Shown here piece by piece: positions 32,050 through 40,697 of a DNA stretch of 40,888 nucleotides. Both the position numbers and the translations under genes were made by a program. This stretch comes from Rhodospirillales bacterium (GTDB lineage Bacteria; Pseudomonadota; Alphaproteobacteria; Acetobacterales; Acetobacteraceae): assembly GCA_017304945.1 (NCBI GenBank), contig JAFKLG010000102.1:1-40888 (forward strand), written 5' to 3'. A model generated the notes under the pieces. It was not told the origin of the DNA. It made no database searches and saw only the letters and a list, made by a program, of their open reading frames with translations. Numbering within the stretch: position 1 is the first letter of the stretch; every line of letters starts with the position of its first letter.

Positions 32050-32949
32050 TTAAGCCGATTCTTGCCCCGACTTGCCCAGGAATTCACGGATTGCTTCCAG
32101 AAACACGCTTAACCGATCGTGATGCACCCAGTGTCCTGCCTTCTCGATCCCAAGCACGCGGGCATTACGGAAATACCCGGCGCGGCCGTCTTCGGCGGGG
32201 TTGGTGGCCCAGCTCTCGGTGCCGTGGACCAGCAGGGTCGGGCAGGTGATGCGGCCCCAGAGATCGGCGATCGCCTCCCGCGTCATGTCATACGGGGGCC
32301 AGAGCCGCACATACGGATCGAACTTCCAGGTGTACGTGCCATCCTCGTTCTGGTTCACCCCCTGTTCGGTCAGGTGGCGCGCCTGCGCGGCGCTCAGATG
32401 CGGGTTCGCTTCCTGCATGCGGGCGAAGGCCTGCTCGATGGAGGCATAGCGCCGTGGCTGGCGCCCGGCCTGGGCGCGCATCTCCTCGACCCAGCCGCGA
32501 ATGCGCTCCGCCACCGGCTTGCGGTCGGCGGCGACCTTGGTGCGCGGGCCGGGACCGAGCCCTTCGATCGCCACCAGCTTGCGCACCATTTCGGGGAACA
32601 CGCCGGTGGTGCGCAGCGCGATGTTGCCGCCGAGCGAATGCGCGATGATGGAGACGGGGGCCAGCGACTGCTGATGGATGAGCTGGACGAGGTCGTAGAC
32701 GTAGTCGGCCATGGAGTAGTGGCCGGACGGCGCCCAGGACGAATCCCCATGCCCGCGCAGGTCCGGGCAGATCACGTGGTAGTCGTGGCGGAGGGCCGTC
32801 GCGACCCAGTCCCAGTTGCGGCAATGGTCCCGCCCGCCATGCACGAGCAGCAGCGGCGGCGCGTCGGGATTGCCCCAGTCGACGTAGTGCAGCCGCAACC
32901 GCTGGGAGAAGAAAACCCGGGAGACCGGGCCGATGGCGTCGAGGCTCAT
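32050..32949 (-). CDS. Alpha/beta-hydrolase (serine type)
   Basis: 299 residues from ATG 32949. The oxyanion-hole segment LLLVHGGRDHCRNWDWVA (HGG at 37-39) is followed by VICPDLRGHGDS. The nucleophile elbow is AHSLGG with Ser105. The C-terminal acid lies in the TCPTLLVHGTESWATNPAEDG region and the catalytic His273 is in IEKAGHWVHHDR. It should hydrolyse an ester, lactone or C-C bond; the natural substrate is unknown. No signal peptide is present, so it is cytoplasmic. The reading frame is open far upstream, to 33288, but that part is Arg/Pro-rich and unlike the family. No strong ribosome site marks 32949. Confidence 0.9.
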   Translation of the reverse strand: MSLDAIGPVSRVFFSQRLRLHYVDWGNPDAPPLLLVHGGRDHCRNWDWVATALRHDYHVICPDLRGHGDSSWAPSGHYSMADYVYDLVQLIHQQSLAPVSIIAHSLGGNIALRTTGVFPEMVRKLVAIEGLGPGPRTKVAADRKPVAERIRGWVEEMRAQAGRQPRRYASIEQAFARMQEANPHLSAAQARHLTEQGVNQNEDGTYTWKFDPYVRLWPPYDMTREAIADLWGRITCPTLLVHGTESWATNPAEDGRAGYFRNARVLGIEKAGHWVHHDRLSVFLEAIREFLGKSGQESA

Positions 32950-33293
32950 CGGGCCCCGCGGGCCGGCGTGGGCGCGAGGAAGCCGCGTGGCGTGAGCGCG
33001 GCGAACCGGGCCGTCGTGGGCGCGGGGGAGCGGACGAGAAACGGAAAGCGCATGGCGTGGCCTCGTGCCGAACGGCGGGTCGGCCAGTGTTCCGCGCTGG
33101 CCCGCTTGCGGCAAGCGCGGCCTGCCCGCGACATGAGTCGCATGTCGGTGGATGCGACCACGTGTGCGGCAGCGGCAACACCGGGCGGCCTCTGGCACAT
33201 GCGGCGTGTCGGCGGATGCGGGCGCGTCTCCGGCAGGCGCGATGGTCGCACGTCCCGCCGGCGATCCCAGGTCAGGCAGGCGCCGCATCGGGA
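32950..33293. other. 344-bp intergenic region
   Basis: This lies between the hydrolase start and the Hint-protein stop, both on the minus strand. It must carry the hydrolase promoter. A weak 6-bp hairpin (CGCTTG, 33103-33108, with CAAGCG, 33112-33117) is present. Open frames here on both strands give Arg/Pro/Gly-rich products with no recognisable domain, so I call no gene. Repeated GTGGGCGCG and GGCGTG words suggest low complexity near 32960-33035. Confidence 0.4.
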
Positions 33294-34895
33294 TCAGGCG
33301 GCCAGGACCTCGCCGTCCGCCGCGTCACCACCGCCCTTGGCGGTGCGTGCCAGGCGCAGCCGCGTGCGCAGCGCCTCGACGGCCGGACCGGTGACCGCCA
33401 CCGGCGCACAACCCGCCCCCTCCCACGTCAGCGGCCCGAAGCTCGGATGCAGCGCCGTGATCGGCCCGCCATTGGCGAACGCGGTGCGGTTGCCGGTGTC
33501 GAGATAGGATTCGGCAGCCACCCCCTCGGCCAGCAACACGTCGTGCTGGTCGAGCTCCACGTGCCAGTAGGTGACGCTGGCGACCGCCACCGACGCCACC
33601 GCGTCGCCGTCGACAATTTCCTTCACCGGCACCAGCGCGCCCTCCGCATACAGCGCGTGGTCGGGCGAGAGCAGCAGGTCCCGCTCCGGCAGCGCGGGTC
33701 CGAACGCACCGGCGCGGATGCGCACCGGCCGCAGCGCCTCGGTGGGCTCGCGCACGGTGCGATGTCCGATCCAGCGGATCGGCCGGAACCCGCCGCTCGG
33801 CGCGGTTGCCCCCAGCACGGTCGCCACGCGATCGTCGATCCGCAGCGCTTCCACGGGGACCATGCCGCGATCGGTCAGGATGCGGGTCCCGGTGACGAAG
33901 CAGGGCAAGGGGAGATCGATTCCCACCGTGACCGTGCCGTCCTGCACCAGAGCGGTCGGGTCCATGTCGTAGACGCCGGCGAGCTCGATCGCGACGCTGC
34001 CCAGGGCGGTCGTCGCGGTGAGCGTGCCGTGGCCCCAGCCGTCCGCGACATAGCGCGCATCGGTGACGCCGCCGGCAATGCGGATGATGTCGCCGCCGAG
34101 GAAGCCTTGCACCGAGAGCAGGTCGCCGTCGTCGAACGCGTCCGCGTCGATCACCAGCGTGCCGCTATCGCCGGCAAAGGCCAGGCTGTTGGTGACCGCC
34201 GGCCCGATCTCCAGCGTGCCGCCGCTCGACACCGCCAGCGTGCCGCTGCCGCTCACGTCATGCGCGACGATCGATTGCCCGTCGCCGGTCATGATCGTGC
34301 CGTCGTTCTGGATCGCGCCCACCGAGATTCCGCTGATCATCCCGGCGTTCAGGCCGCCGAGTTCGGAACCGGCGGTGAAACTGCCGGCGATCACGCCGCG
34401 ATTCAGCACCGTCGCGATGTTCAGCGTCGCGGCGAGGCCGGTGAGGCTGCTGTTGAAGTCCACCACCAGCGCATCGGACCCGTCGGCCGTGCCGTCCGAC
34501 CCGATCTCCATCCAGGCGCCGGGATCGACCGCCAGGGTGCCGCCGTTCACCGTCAGCGTGCCGATCATCATCCCGCCGCCCAGGATCTCGACGAACCCGC
34601 CGAGACTGCCGGCACCGGCGACCACGCTGCCCACCACGCCCAGCACGCCGGTCTGCGTGAGGGTGCCGAGGCTGAAGCTGCCGGCAAGTTCGACCTGGCC
34701 GTCGAGCGCCAGCGTCTCGGCCGCGCCCGGTCCGTTGACGATGCGCAGGCTGGTGCTGCCGCCCACCAGCGTGACCTCGTCGCCCGCCGTCGGGGGCGCG
34801 ATGGCGGGCATCGGCGCGCCGGTGACGTCGGTCCAGTTGGCCGGGTCGCTCCAGAGCCCGTTGGTGTTGCCCGACCAGGTGAACGTGGCTGGCAT
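33294..34895 (-). CDS. Hint-domain protein with N-terminal beta-strand repeats
   Basis: 533 residues from ATG 34895, with AGGGGG upstream. The N-terminal half starts ATFTWSGNTNGLWSDPANWTD, the opening motif of autotransporter-type beta-strand-repeat proteins. It continues as a Gly/Ser/Thr-rich series of short strands (LTVNGGTLAVDPGAWMEIGS, GTLAVSSGGTLEIGPAV, GTLVIDADAFDDGD), likely a beta-helix. A Hint (Hedgehog/intein-like, Hint_2 type) domain begins at Cys332: CFVTGTRILTDRGMVPVEALRIDDRVATV, GFRPIRWIGHRTV, LLLSPDHALYAEGALVPVKE and YWHVELDQHDVLLAEGVAAESYLDTGNR. The C-terminal tail has ALRTRLRLARTAKGGGD. No classical signal peptide is visible, so the secretion route is unknown. Self-cleavage at Cys332 is possible by homology. 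Such proteins recur in Acetobacteraceae and Rhodobacteraceae with no known function. Confidence 0.87.
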   Translation of the reverse strand: MPATFTWSGNTNGLWSDPANWTDVTGAPMPAIAPPTAGDEVTLVGGSTSLRIVNGPGAAETLALDGQVELAGSFSLGTLTQTGVLGVVGSVVAGAGSLGGFVEILGGGMMIGTLTVNGGTLAVDPGAWMEIGSDGTADGSDALVVDFNSSLTGLAATLNIATVLNRGVIAGSFTAGSELGGLNAGMISGISVGAIQNDGTIMTGDGQSIVAHDVSGSGTLAVSSGGTLEIGPAVTNSLAFAGDSGTLVIDADAFDDGDLLSVQGFLGGDIIRIAGGVTDARYVADGWGHGTLTATTALGSVAIELAGVYDMDPTALVQDGTVTVGIDLPLPCFVTGTRILTDRGMVPVEALRIDDRVATVLGATAPSGGFRPIRWIGHRTVREPTEALRPVRIRAGAFGPALPERDLLLSPDHALYAEGALVPVKEIVDGDAVASVAVASVTYWHVELDQHDVLLAEGVAAESYLDTGNRTAFANGGPITALHPSFGPLTWEGAGCAPVAVTGPAVEALRTRLRLARTAKGGGDAADGEVLAA

Positions 34896-35057
34896 GAGAC
34901 CCCCTGCGACCGCGTGGAATGCGATTGTGGGATCGGTTCTACGCAGCGTTGCTTGCCAAACCGTTAAGCCCGCCACTGCCGGCCGGTGCTCGCGCCGAGG
35001 CCACCGCGCGCGCGACCGAGGTCGGGCAGGCGGCCCCGGCCGGTGGTGGCGTGCGGA

Positions 35058-36029
35058 TCAGCCGAACGTGGCGCTGAACACGGACAGGCCGGGCGCCGCC
35101 GCGGACACGGTCACCTCGTGCGTGGCGTAGTCCGATCCGTCGACCAGCGTGGTGAGGGTCGGCAGCCCGATTTCCACCTCCCGCGGCGCGCCGCCATCCA
35201 CCCGGACCGAGAGCCGGGTCGGGGGCGTCGCGCCGGCCACCAGGTGCAGCTTCGCCGCCGTGAAGCGCAGCCGCAGCCCGCCGCCCGCGGAGCGCAGGAC
35301 GAGCGCCTCCTGCTCGCGCAGCCAGGTCCCGTCCAACTGGTATTCACCTGCGCGCGGCGGGGCAGCGGGGAAGGTGTAGCTGCCCTCACCCAGGCGGGGA
35401 CGCTGGGCGCGGTCCTGCGGCGTCGGATGCAGCGCGCCGAAATAGATCTCCCCCGTCCGCACGCCCGACAGGTCGGGATCGTCCCCCGGGGTCGGCTTTA
35501 CCGACGGCGAGAGGCCCAGCAGGGCGCGGATCGCGGTCTCCAGCTCGTGCGCATGGCCCTCGCCTTCACGCCGCAGGACGATCCGGCCGTTGCGGTCGAG
35601 CAGCACGAAGCTGGGCCAGGCCTCGATGCCCCAGTCCCGCCAGGTGCGGAAGTCGTTGTCCTGTCCGACCGGGTAGCGGATGCTGAGGGCACGCACCGCC
35701 GCGGCCACGTTCGGCCGCATGTGCTCGAAACCGAACTCGGGCGTGTGGATGCCGATCACCTGCAGCCCCGCCGCGCCGTACTGCGCCTGCCAGCGGTTCA
35801 GGTACGGGACGGTGCGGCGGCAGTTGATGCAGGAGTAGGTCCAGAAATCGACCAGCACCACCTTGCCGCGCAGCGCCTCGAGCTGCAGCGGCGCGTCGGT
35901 GTTGATCCAGCCGTCCAGTCCGGTGAACGCGGCCGCCTCCGCGGCGGCGCGGGCGCGGAGCACCGGCAGGAGGCCGGCGGCGAGGGCACCGCTGGCGGAA
36001 AGCGTCAGGAGCGAGCGACGGGTCGGCAT
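35058..36029 (-). CDS. Tat-exported thioredoxin-like protein with DipZ-type C-terminal domain
   Basis: 323 residues from ATG 36029, with GAGGAG 8 bases upstream. A twin-arginine signal (TRRSLLTLSASGALAAGLLPVLRARA) covers about residues 1-28. The thioredoxin domain has VVLVDFWTYSCINCRRTVPYLNRW with the redox pair Cys67-Cys70, then VIGIHTPEFGFE, FRTWRDWGIEAWPSFVLLDRNGRI. From about residue 195 a beta-rich domain follows (TGEIYFGALHPTP, YQLDGTWLREQEALVLRSAGGGLRLRFTAAKLHLVAG), like the C-terminal part of DipZ. The membrane CcdA-like part of DipZ is absent, so its electron source would be elsewhere. It follows the epoxide-hydrolase-like gene by 28 bp in an operon. Confidence 0.88.
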   Translation of the reverse strand: MPTRRSLLTLSASGALAAGLLPVLRARAAAEAAAFTGLDGWINTDAPLQLEALRGKVVLVDFWTYSCINCRRTVPYLNRWQAQYGAAGLQVIGIHTPEFGFEHMRPNVAAAVRALSIRYPVGQDNDFRTWRDWGIEAWPSFVLLDRNGRIVLRREGEGHAHELETAIRALLGLSPSVKPTPGDDPDLSGVRTGEIYFGALHPTPQDRAQRPRLGEGSYTFPAAPPRAGEYQLDGTWLREQEALVLRSAGGGLRLRFTAAKLHLVAGATPPTRLSVRVDGGAPREVEIGLPTLTTLVDGSDYATHEVTVSAAAPGLSVFSATFG

Positions 36030-36057
36030 GCAATGTCTCCTCGGGCAGGCGGGAGGG

Positions 36058-37086
36058 TCACGCGGCGCCCAGGTCGAGCACCGCCTGGGCGAAGGCGCGC
36101 GGCGCCTCCTGCGGCAGGTTGTGGCCGATGCCGCCGGTGACCTGCCGATGCTGGTAGGGGCCCGTGAACTGGCGCGCATAGGTCGACGGAGGCGCGTGCG
36201 GGGCGCCGTTGGCATCGCCCTCCAGCGTGATCGTGGGCACCTGGATCACCGGCATCGCCGCCAGCCGCGCCTCCAGCGCGTCGTAGCGCCGCTCCCCGTC
36301 GGCCAGGCCGAGACGCCAGCGGTAGTTGTGGATCACGATGCTCACATGGTCGGGGTTGTCGAACGCCGCCGCGCTGCGGTCGAATGTGGCGTCGCTGAAC
36401 TGCCATCGGGGCGACGCCGTCTCCCAGATCAGCCGCGCGAAGTCCTTGCGGTTCGCCTCGTAGCCGGCTCGGCCGCGGCTGGTCGCGAAGTAGAACTGGT
36501 ACCACCACGCATGTTCCGCCGCCGGCGGCAGCGGCGCCTTGTTCGCCGCCTGGCTGCCGATCAGGTAGCCGCTGACCGACACCAGCGCGCGGCACCGGTC
36601 GGGCCACAGCGCCGCGACGATGTCGGCGGTGCGTGCGCCCCAGTCGAAGCCGGCGAGGATCGCCTGGCGGATCCGCAGCGCGTCCATCAGGGCGATGACG
36701 TCCTCGGCCAATGCGGCCTGCTGCCCGTTGCGCACCGTCGCCGTGTCGAGGAAGCGGGTCGTGCCGTAGCCCCGCAGATAGGGCACGATCACCCGGTATC
36801 CCGCGCCGGCCAGCAGCGGTACGACCTCGGCGAAGCTGTGGATGTCGTACGGCCAACCATGCAACAGGATGACGGCCGGACCATCCGCGGGGCCGGCCTC
36901 GACCAGGCCGACATTGAGCAGCCCGGCCGTGACCTGCCGCGGCGCGGCGGCGAACCCGGCCGGCGCCGCGGCGGGAGTCGTGTCCGCCCGTGCCGAGGCG
37001 GCGAAGCCGAACGGCGCGGCGGCGGCACTGGCGGCCGCGGCGCGCAGGAGCTGGCGGCGGGGATGCGCAATCGGGGGGAACGGCAT
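36058..37086 (-). CDS. Tat-exported epoxide-hydrolase-like alpha/beta-hydrolase
   Basis: 342 residues from ATG 37086, with AGGAAGGA upstream. A twin-arginine signal (PRRQLLRAAAASAAAAPFGFAASARA) covers about residues 1-34. The oxyanion motif is HGWP (76-79). The nucleophile elbow AGFDWGAR has Asp148 rather than Ser, as in epoxide hydrolases and haloalkane dehalogenases. The C-terminal His322 is in GGIGHNLPQEAP. The lid region is rich in Trp/Tyr (HAWWYQFYFATSRGRAGYE). It is predicted to open epoxides or dehalogenate haloalkanes in the periplasm. It is the first gene of an operon with the DipZ-like thioredoxin and faces a divergent wHTH regulator 253 bp away. Confidence 0.9.
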   Translation of the reverse strand: MPFPPIAHPRRQLLRAAAASAAAAPFGFAASARADTTPAAAPAGFAAAPRQVTAGLLNVGLVEAGPADGPAVILLHGWPYDIHSFAEVVPLLAGAGYRVIVPYLRGYGTTRFLDTATVRNGQQAALAEDVIALMDALRIRQAILAGFDWGARTADIVAALWPDRCRALVSVSGYLIGSQAANKAPLPPAAEHAWWYQFYFATSRGRAGYEANRKDFARLIWETASPRWQFSDATFDRSAAAFDNPDHVSIVIHNYRWRLGLADGERRYDALEARLAAMPVIQVPTITLEGDANGAPHAPPSTYARQFTGPYQHRQVTGGIGHNLPQEAPRAFAQAVLDLGAA

Positions 37087-37339
37087 GGGGAGATCCTTCC
37101 TCGCGGTCTCGATGCCGGGACACTGCGCCGATCCGCCCAGCGCCGCTTTGAGAGCGCCTGGAGATCTCCTTCAGGCGGGCATGATTTCTGCGGCAGGGAC
37201 CGCGTGCTACAGCGTTTCCGGTGCCTCTTCGCTGCCCGGATTACCCAGTCTCATCGGTCGCAGGCGTGATCTCCGACATCGGCGCGCCCGCCGGCGCCGA
37301 TCACCCGCGAGGAACCGCCCAGGCCCTGCGCGGTGCGCC

Positions 37340-38968
37340 GTGATCTACGCGTTCGCGACCTGCACCCTCGATGCCGATCGCCGCGAGCTGCGGCGGGACG
37401 GCGTGCCGGTCGCCGTCGAGCCGCAGGTCTTCGACCTGCTGCTGGTCCTGCTCGCGACGCGCGAGCGGGTGGTGAGCCGGGACGAGCTGTTCGACACCGT
37501 CTGGTCCGGCCGGATCGTCTCGGAATCGACGCTTGCCAGCCGGCTGAACGCCGCCCGCAGCGCGATCGGCGACACCGGCGCGGCGCAGCGCCTGATCCGC
37601 ACCCTGCCACGCAAAGGCGTGCGCTTCGTGGGGGAGGTGCAGGAGATCCCGCCGGCACCCGCCGCCACATCCCCCGGTGCTCCCCCGGCCGCCGCCCCTG
37701 GCGCATCTGCCGCGACGGTCACCGACTCCGCCGCCGCAGCTCCCGTGGCCTGGCCGCCGGCCCAAGGTGCCGGCCTGCCGGGGCTCGTCGTGCTGCCCTT
37801 CGCCAATCTCGGCGGCGATCCGGCGCAGGACGATTTCGCCGATGGCATCACCGAGGAGATCACCACCGCGCTGTCCCGCCTGAGCGGCCTGTTCGTCATC
37901 GCCCGCAACTCGGCCTTCGCCTACAAGGGCAAGCCGACCGACGTCCGCTCGGTCGGGGCGCAACTCGGCGTCGGCTACGTGCTCGAGGGCAGCGTGCGCC
38001 GCAGCCGCACCGACCTGCGCATCACCGGCCACCTGGTGGATGCGATCTCCGGCGCCACGCTGTGGTCCGACCGGTTCGAAGGCGCGCTGCAGGAGGTCTT
38101 CGCGCTGCAGGACCGGGTCGCCGAGAGCGTCGCCGCCGCGATCGAACCGACCCTGCAATCCGCCGAGATCGAGCGCCGCGAACGGGCGGCCCCGACGCGG
38201 CTCGACGCCTACGACCTGCTGCTGCGCGCGCTGGGCCTGATCGGCACCTTCACGGCCGAGAGCCTGACCGCCGCGCTCGTTTGTCTGGACGAGGCGCTGG
38301 CACGCGACCCGCTCTATGCGCCGGCGATGGCGGCGTCCGCCTATTGCCGCGCGCAGATGCATTTCCAGGGCTGGGCCCGACCGGACGAGGCCATGGCGGC
38401 CGCCGCCGAACGCCGCGCATGGCAAGCGGTGGAACGCGCGCCCAATGACGGGCAGGTGCTCTGGATGGCGGCGTTCGCGATCTGGAACCTCGCCGCGACC
38501 GAACGCGACCGTGCGCGGGCGCTGTTCCGGCGCGCCCTGCTGGTCAACCCGAATGCCGCCATGGCCCTGACGCTCGCGGGATGGATCGAGGCGATGTGCG
38601 GCGAGACCGCCGCCGGCCGCGCGATGGTGCTGCGCGCCCAGCGGCTCAATCCGCGCGATCCGCGGGGCTGGCTGATGTCCGGCGCGATGGCCGTCGCCGC
38701 CCTGGTCGACGAGGACTACCCCGCCGCCCTCCGCTGGGCCGACCTCGCGCTTGGGCAGAACCGCCGCTTCGCCGTGGCGCTGCGTGTGCTGGCCGTCGCC
38801 TGCGGGCAGTGTGGCGAGCCGGCGCGGGCGCGGGAAGCGGCGGAGGCGCTGCTGGCGATCGAGCCCGATTTCACCGTCTCGGGCTTCCTGGCGCGGATCC
38901 CGATGCCGCTGGACCGCGTCGCGCGAATCTACGCAGCGGGGCTCACGGAAGCGGGCTTGCCCGCCTGA
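37340..38968 (+). CDS. Winged-HTH/TolB-like/TPR regulator
   Basis: 542 residues from GTG 37340. Residues 1-100 form an OmpR/CadC-type winged helix (LDADRRELRRDGVPVAVEPQVFDLLLVLLATRERVVSRDELFDTVWSGRIVSESTLASRLNAARSAIGD, RTLPRKGVRFVGEV). An Ala/Pro-rich linker spans about 105-150. A TolB-N-like domain follows (LPFANLGGDPAQDDFADGITEEITTALSRLSGLFVIARNSAFAYKGK, GVGYVLEGSVRRSRTDLRITGHLVDAISGATLWSDRFEG). The rest is TPR-like helices (ARDPLYAPAMAASAYCRAQM, RALFRRALLVNPNAAMALTLAGWIEAMCG). No membrane helix is seen, unlike CadC. This architecture is common near enzymes in alphaproteobacteria and may be cyclase-associated; the signal is unknown. It is divergent from the exported hydrolase operon, its likely target. 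Confidence 0.88.
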   Translation: MIYAFATCTLDADRRELRRDGVPVAVEPQVFDLLLVLLATRERVVSRDELFDTVWSGRIVSESTLASRLNAARSAIGDTGAAQRLIRTLPRKGVRFVGEVQEIPPAPAATSPGAPPAAAPGASAATVTDSAAAAPVAWPPAQGAGLPGLVVLPFANLGGDPAQDDFADGITEEITTALSRLSGLFVIARNSAFAYKGKPTDVRSVGAQLGVGYVLEGSVRRSRTDLRITGHLVDAISGATLWSDRFEGALQEVFALQDRVAESVAAAIEPTLQSAEIERRERAAPTRLDAYDLLLRALGLIGTFTAESLTAALVCLDEALARDPLYAPAMAASAYCRAQMHFQGWARPDEAMAAAAERRAWQAVERAPNDGQVLWMAAFAIWNLAATERDRARALFRRALLVNPNAAMALTLAGWIEAMCGETAAGRAMVLRAQRLNPRDPRGWLMSGAMAVAALVDEDYPAALRWADLALGQNRRFAVALRVLAVACGQCGEPARAREAAEALLAIEPDFTVSGFLARIPMPLDRVARIYAAGLTEAGLPA

Positions 38969-39077
38969 CCCCGCGTGCCGTCCTGCCGGCCGGTCGCCGC
39001 GGCGGGATCGGGCGCTGCTCTGTCCGGCAGGTGGGGCCACCGAGCTGTCGAGCGGACGAGGACGATGGTGATGGGCC

Positions 39078-39113
39078 GGTCTTCCGGACGGCGGCAACAC
39101 CGACCGGAAGACC
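39078..39113. terminator. Perfect 10-bp hairpin between convergent genes
   Basis: GGTCTTCCGG (39078-39087) and CCGGAAGACC (39104-39113) form an exact stem with a 16-base loop, 8 bases past the amidase stop and 110 bases past the regulator stop. Its place suggests a bidirectional terminator. T-runs after the stem are lacking on both strands. Confidence 0.5.
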
Positions 39114-39120
39114 AGGGTTG

Positions 39121-40518
39121 TCATCCCAAAGGCGGCCGTGCCGTCCTGTCCGCCAGGGACTTCTCCCAGACCGATGCGACCCTGAACACGGTGGCATCGT
39201 CGAAGTAGCGGCCGACGAACTGCACCGACAGCGGCAGTCCGCTGCTGGAGAAGCCCGATCGCATCGCCAGCGCCGGATGGCCGGTGACGTTGAAGGGCAG
39301 GCGGGCCTGGCGGGGATAGGTGCGGCCGGTCTCCTCCGCGTCCTCGATCCGGCTCGCCGGATCCATGGAACTCGCGCAGAGCAGCACGTCCACGTCGCGG
39401 AACACGTCCTCCACCGCGGCGATCACCTGCAGCCGGCGACGTTGCGCGCCGACATAGTCGCCGGCCGGGATGAAGGCGCCGGGCAGCAGCCGCCGCCGCG
39501 CGAGCTGGCCGTAATCGCCTGGCCGGCTGCGCAGCCAGGGCGCGTGGATCGACCACGCCTCGCTGCACAGGATCACGCGGTTGAGGCCGGAGAACTCGCC
39601 GAGTGTGGGGAGGGTGACGGTGCGCACCTCGGCGCCCTCGGCTTCCAGCGTGCGGGCGACATGCTCCAGCGCGGCGGTGACCTCGGGGTCGGCCGGCATG
39701 TCGGTCTCGTGGAAGTGGCGCACGAAGCCGACGCGCAGCCCGCGCACGCCCCGCTCGAGGAAGCGGCCGAAATAGCGGGCCTGGCTGGGCGTGCTGCCGG
39801 GATCGGCCGGGTCGTGGCCGGCGATCGTGTCCAGCAGCAGCGCGTTGTCGGCGACGGTCCGGGTCATCGGCCCGACATGGTCGAGCGTGAAGGACAGCGG
39901 GAACACGCCGCGGCGGGAGACGAGGCCGTAGGTCGGCTTGTGCCCGACGATGCCGCAGGCCGAGGCCGGGTTGCGCACCGACCCGCCGGTATCCGTGCCC
40001 AGCGCCAGCGGGAAGAAGCCGGCGGCCACGCCCGCCCCGGAGCCGGAGGAGGAGCCGCCCGGGTGGTGGTCGCGGTTCCACGGATTGCGCGCGGGCGGGA
40101 AGGGCAGGTCGAAGGACGGGCCGCCGATCGCGAACTCATGGGTGGAGAGCTTGCCCATGACGATCGCCCCGGCCTGGCGCAGCTTCTGCACCACCACCGC
40201 ATCCTGCCGCGCCACGTTGTCGACCAGGATCTTCGAGTGGCAGGTGGTCGGCAGGCCGGCCACGTCGATGATGTCCTTGATCCCGACCGGCACGCCGTGC
40301 AGCGGGCCGCGGACGCGACCGGCGGCGATCTCCTGTTCGGCCGCCCGCGCCGCATCGAGCGCGGCGTCCGCGTCCAGGCGGATGAAGGCATTGATCTGCG
40401 GGTCCAGTCGCTCGATGCGGGCGAGCAGGGCCTGCATCAGCTCGACCGGGGAGACGCGGCGGGCGGCGAAGGCGCGGGCGGCTTCGACGGCGGTGAGCCA
40501 GGGCAGGTCGGCGCTCAC
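39121..40518 (-). CDS. Amidase (amidase-signature family, GatA/AtzE-like)
   Basis: 465 residues from GTG 40518. A Ser-cisSer-Lys amide hydrolase. Lys81 is in GVPVGIKDIIDVAG. The signature HPGGSSSGSGAGVAAG (about 152-167) has the cis-Ser, and TDTGGSVRNPA has the nucleophile Ser180. SACGIVGHKPTYGLVSRRGVFPLSFTLDHVGPMTRTVADNALLLDTIAG follows the family. The C terminus has LPFNVTGHPALAMRSGFSSSGLPLSVQFVG. The start overlaps the stop of a 60-residue gene by GTGA, so the two are translationally coupled. GatA-like and AtzE-like amidases with a small upstream partner form complexes, which suggests this one may too. The substrate is unknown. Confidence 0.92.
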   Translation of the reverse strand: MSADLPWLTAVEAARAFAARRVSPVELMQALLARIERLDPQINAFIRLDADAALDAARAAEQEIAAGRVRGPLHGVPVGIKDIIDVAGLPTTCHSKILVDNVARQDAVVVQKLRQAGAIVMGKLSTHEFAIGGPSFDLPFPPARNPWNRDHHPGGSSSGSGAGVAAGFFPLALGTDTGGSVRNPASACGIVGHKPTYGLVSRRGVFPLSFTLDHVGPMTRTVADNALLLDTIAGHDPADPGSTPSQARYFGRFLERGVRGLRVGFVRHFHETDMPADPEVTAALEHVARTLEAEGAEVRTVTLPTLGEFSGLNRVILCSEAWSIHAPWLRSRPGDYGQLARRRLLPGAFIPAGDYVGAQRRRLQVIAAVEDVFRDVDVLLCASSMDPASRIEDAEETGRTYPRQARLPFNVTGHPALAMRSGFSSSGLPLSVQFVGRYFDDATVFRVASVWEKSLADRTARPPLG

Positions 40519-40697
40519 AGCCCGACCCCCGCGCGCATCGGCGGCCAGGGTTCGGCGGCGGGATCGGTCGGGATGTCGATGGCCCCGGCGGTGTTGAGCG
40601 CCTGTGCGGCGGCGGCGGCCACGTCCTCCGGATGGTCGGCCCAGGCCTTGTCCAGGCCGGCCGCCTTGGCCAGTGCCGCGAGAAGGGTCTTGTCCAT
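40515..40697 (-). CDS. Small GatC/AtzG-like (DUF4089-like) partner of the amidase
   Basis: 60 residues from ATG 40697, with GGGGTGA 5 bases upstream. Two short helices (TLLAALAKAAGLDKAWA and PEDVAAAAAQALNTAGA) are followed by an extended tail TDPAAEPWPPMRAGVGL. The helix-then-extended-tail layout, with an acidic EP motif, resembles GatC and AtzG, small subunits that wrap around amidase partners. Its GTGA overlap with the amidase start supports a stoichiometric pairing. The family assignment rests on this pattern and gene order, as the sequence is too short to be sure by eye. Confidence 0.65.
   Translation of the reverse strand: MDKTLLAALAKAAGLDKAWADHPEDVAAAAAQALNTAGAIDIPTDPAAEPWPPMRAGVGL

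Noticed and set aside
33902..33902. Intein in the Hint-domain protein
   Set aside because: There is no homing endonuclease and no host protein split around the domain; the Hint_2-type arrangement is a known stand-alone architecture.
37301..40081. 926-codon minus-strand open frame
   Set aside because: It spans the antisense of the wHTH-TPR regulator and the wrong frame of the amidase. No domain is seen.
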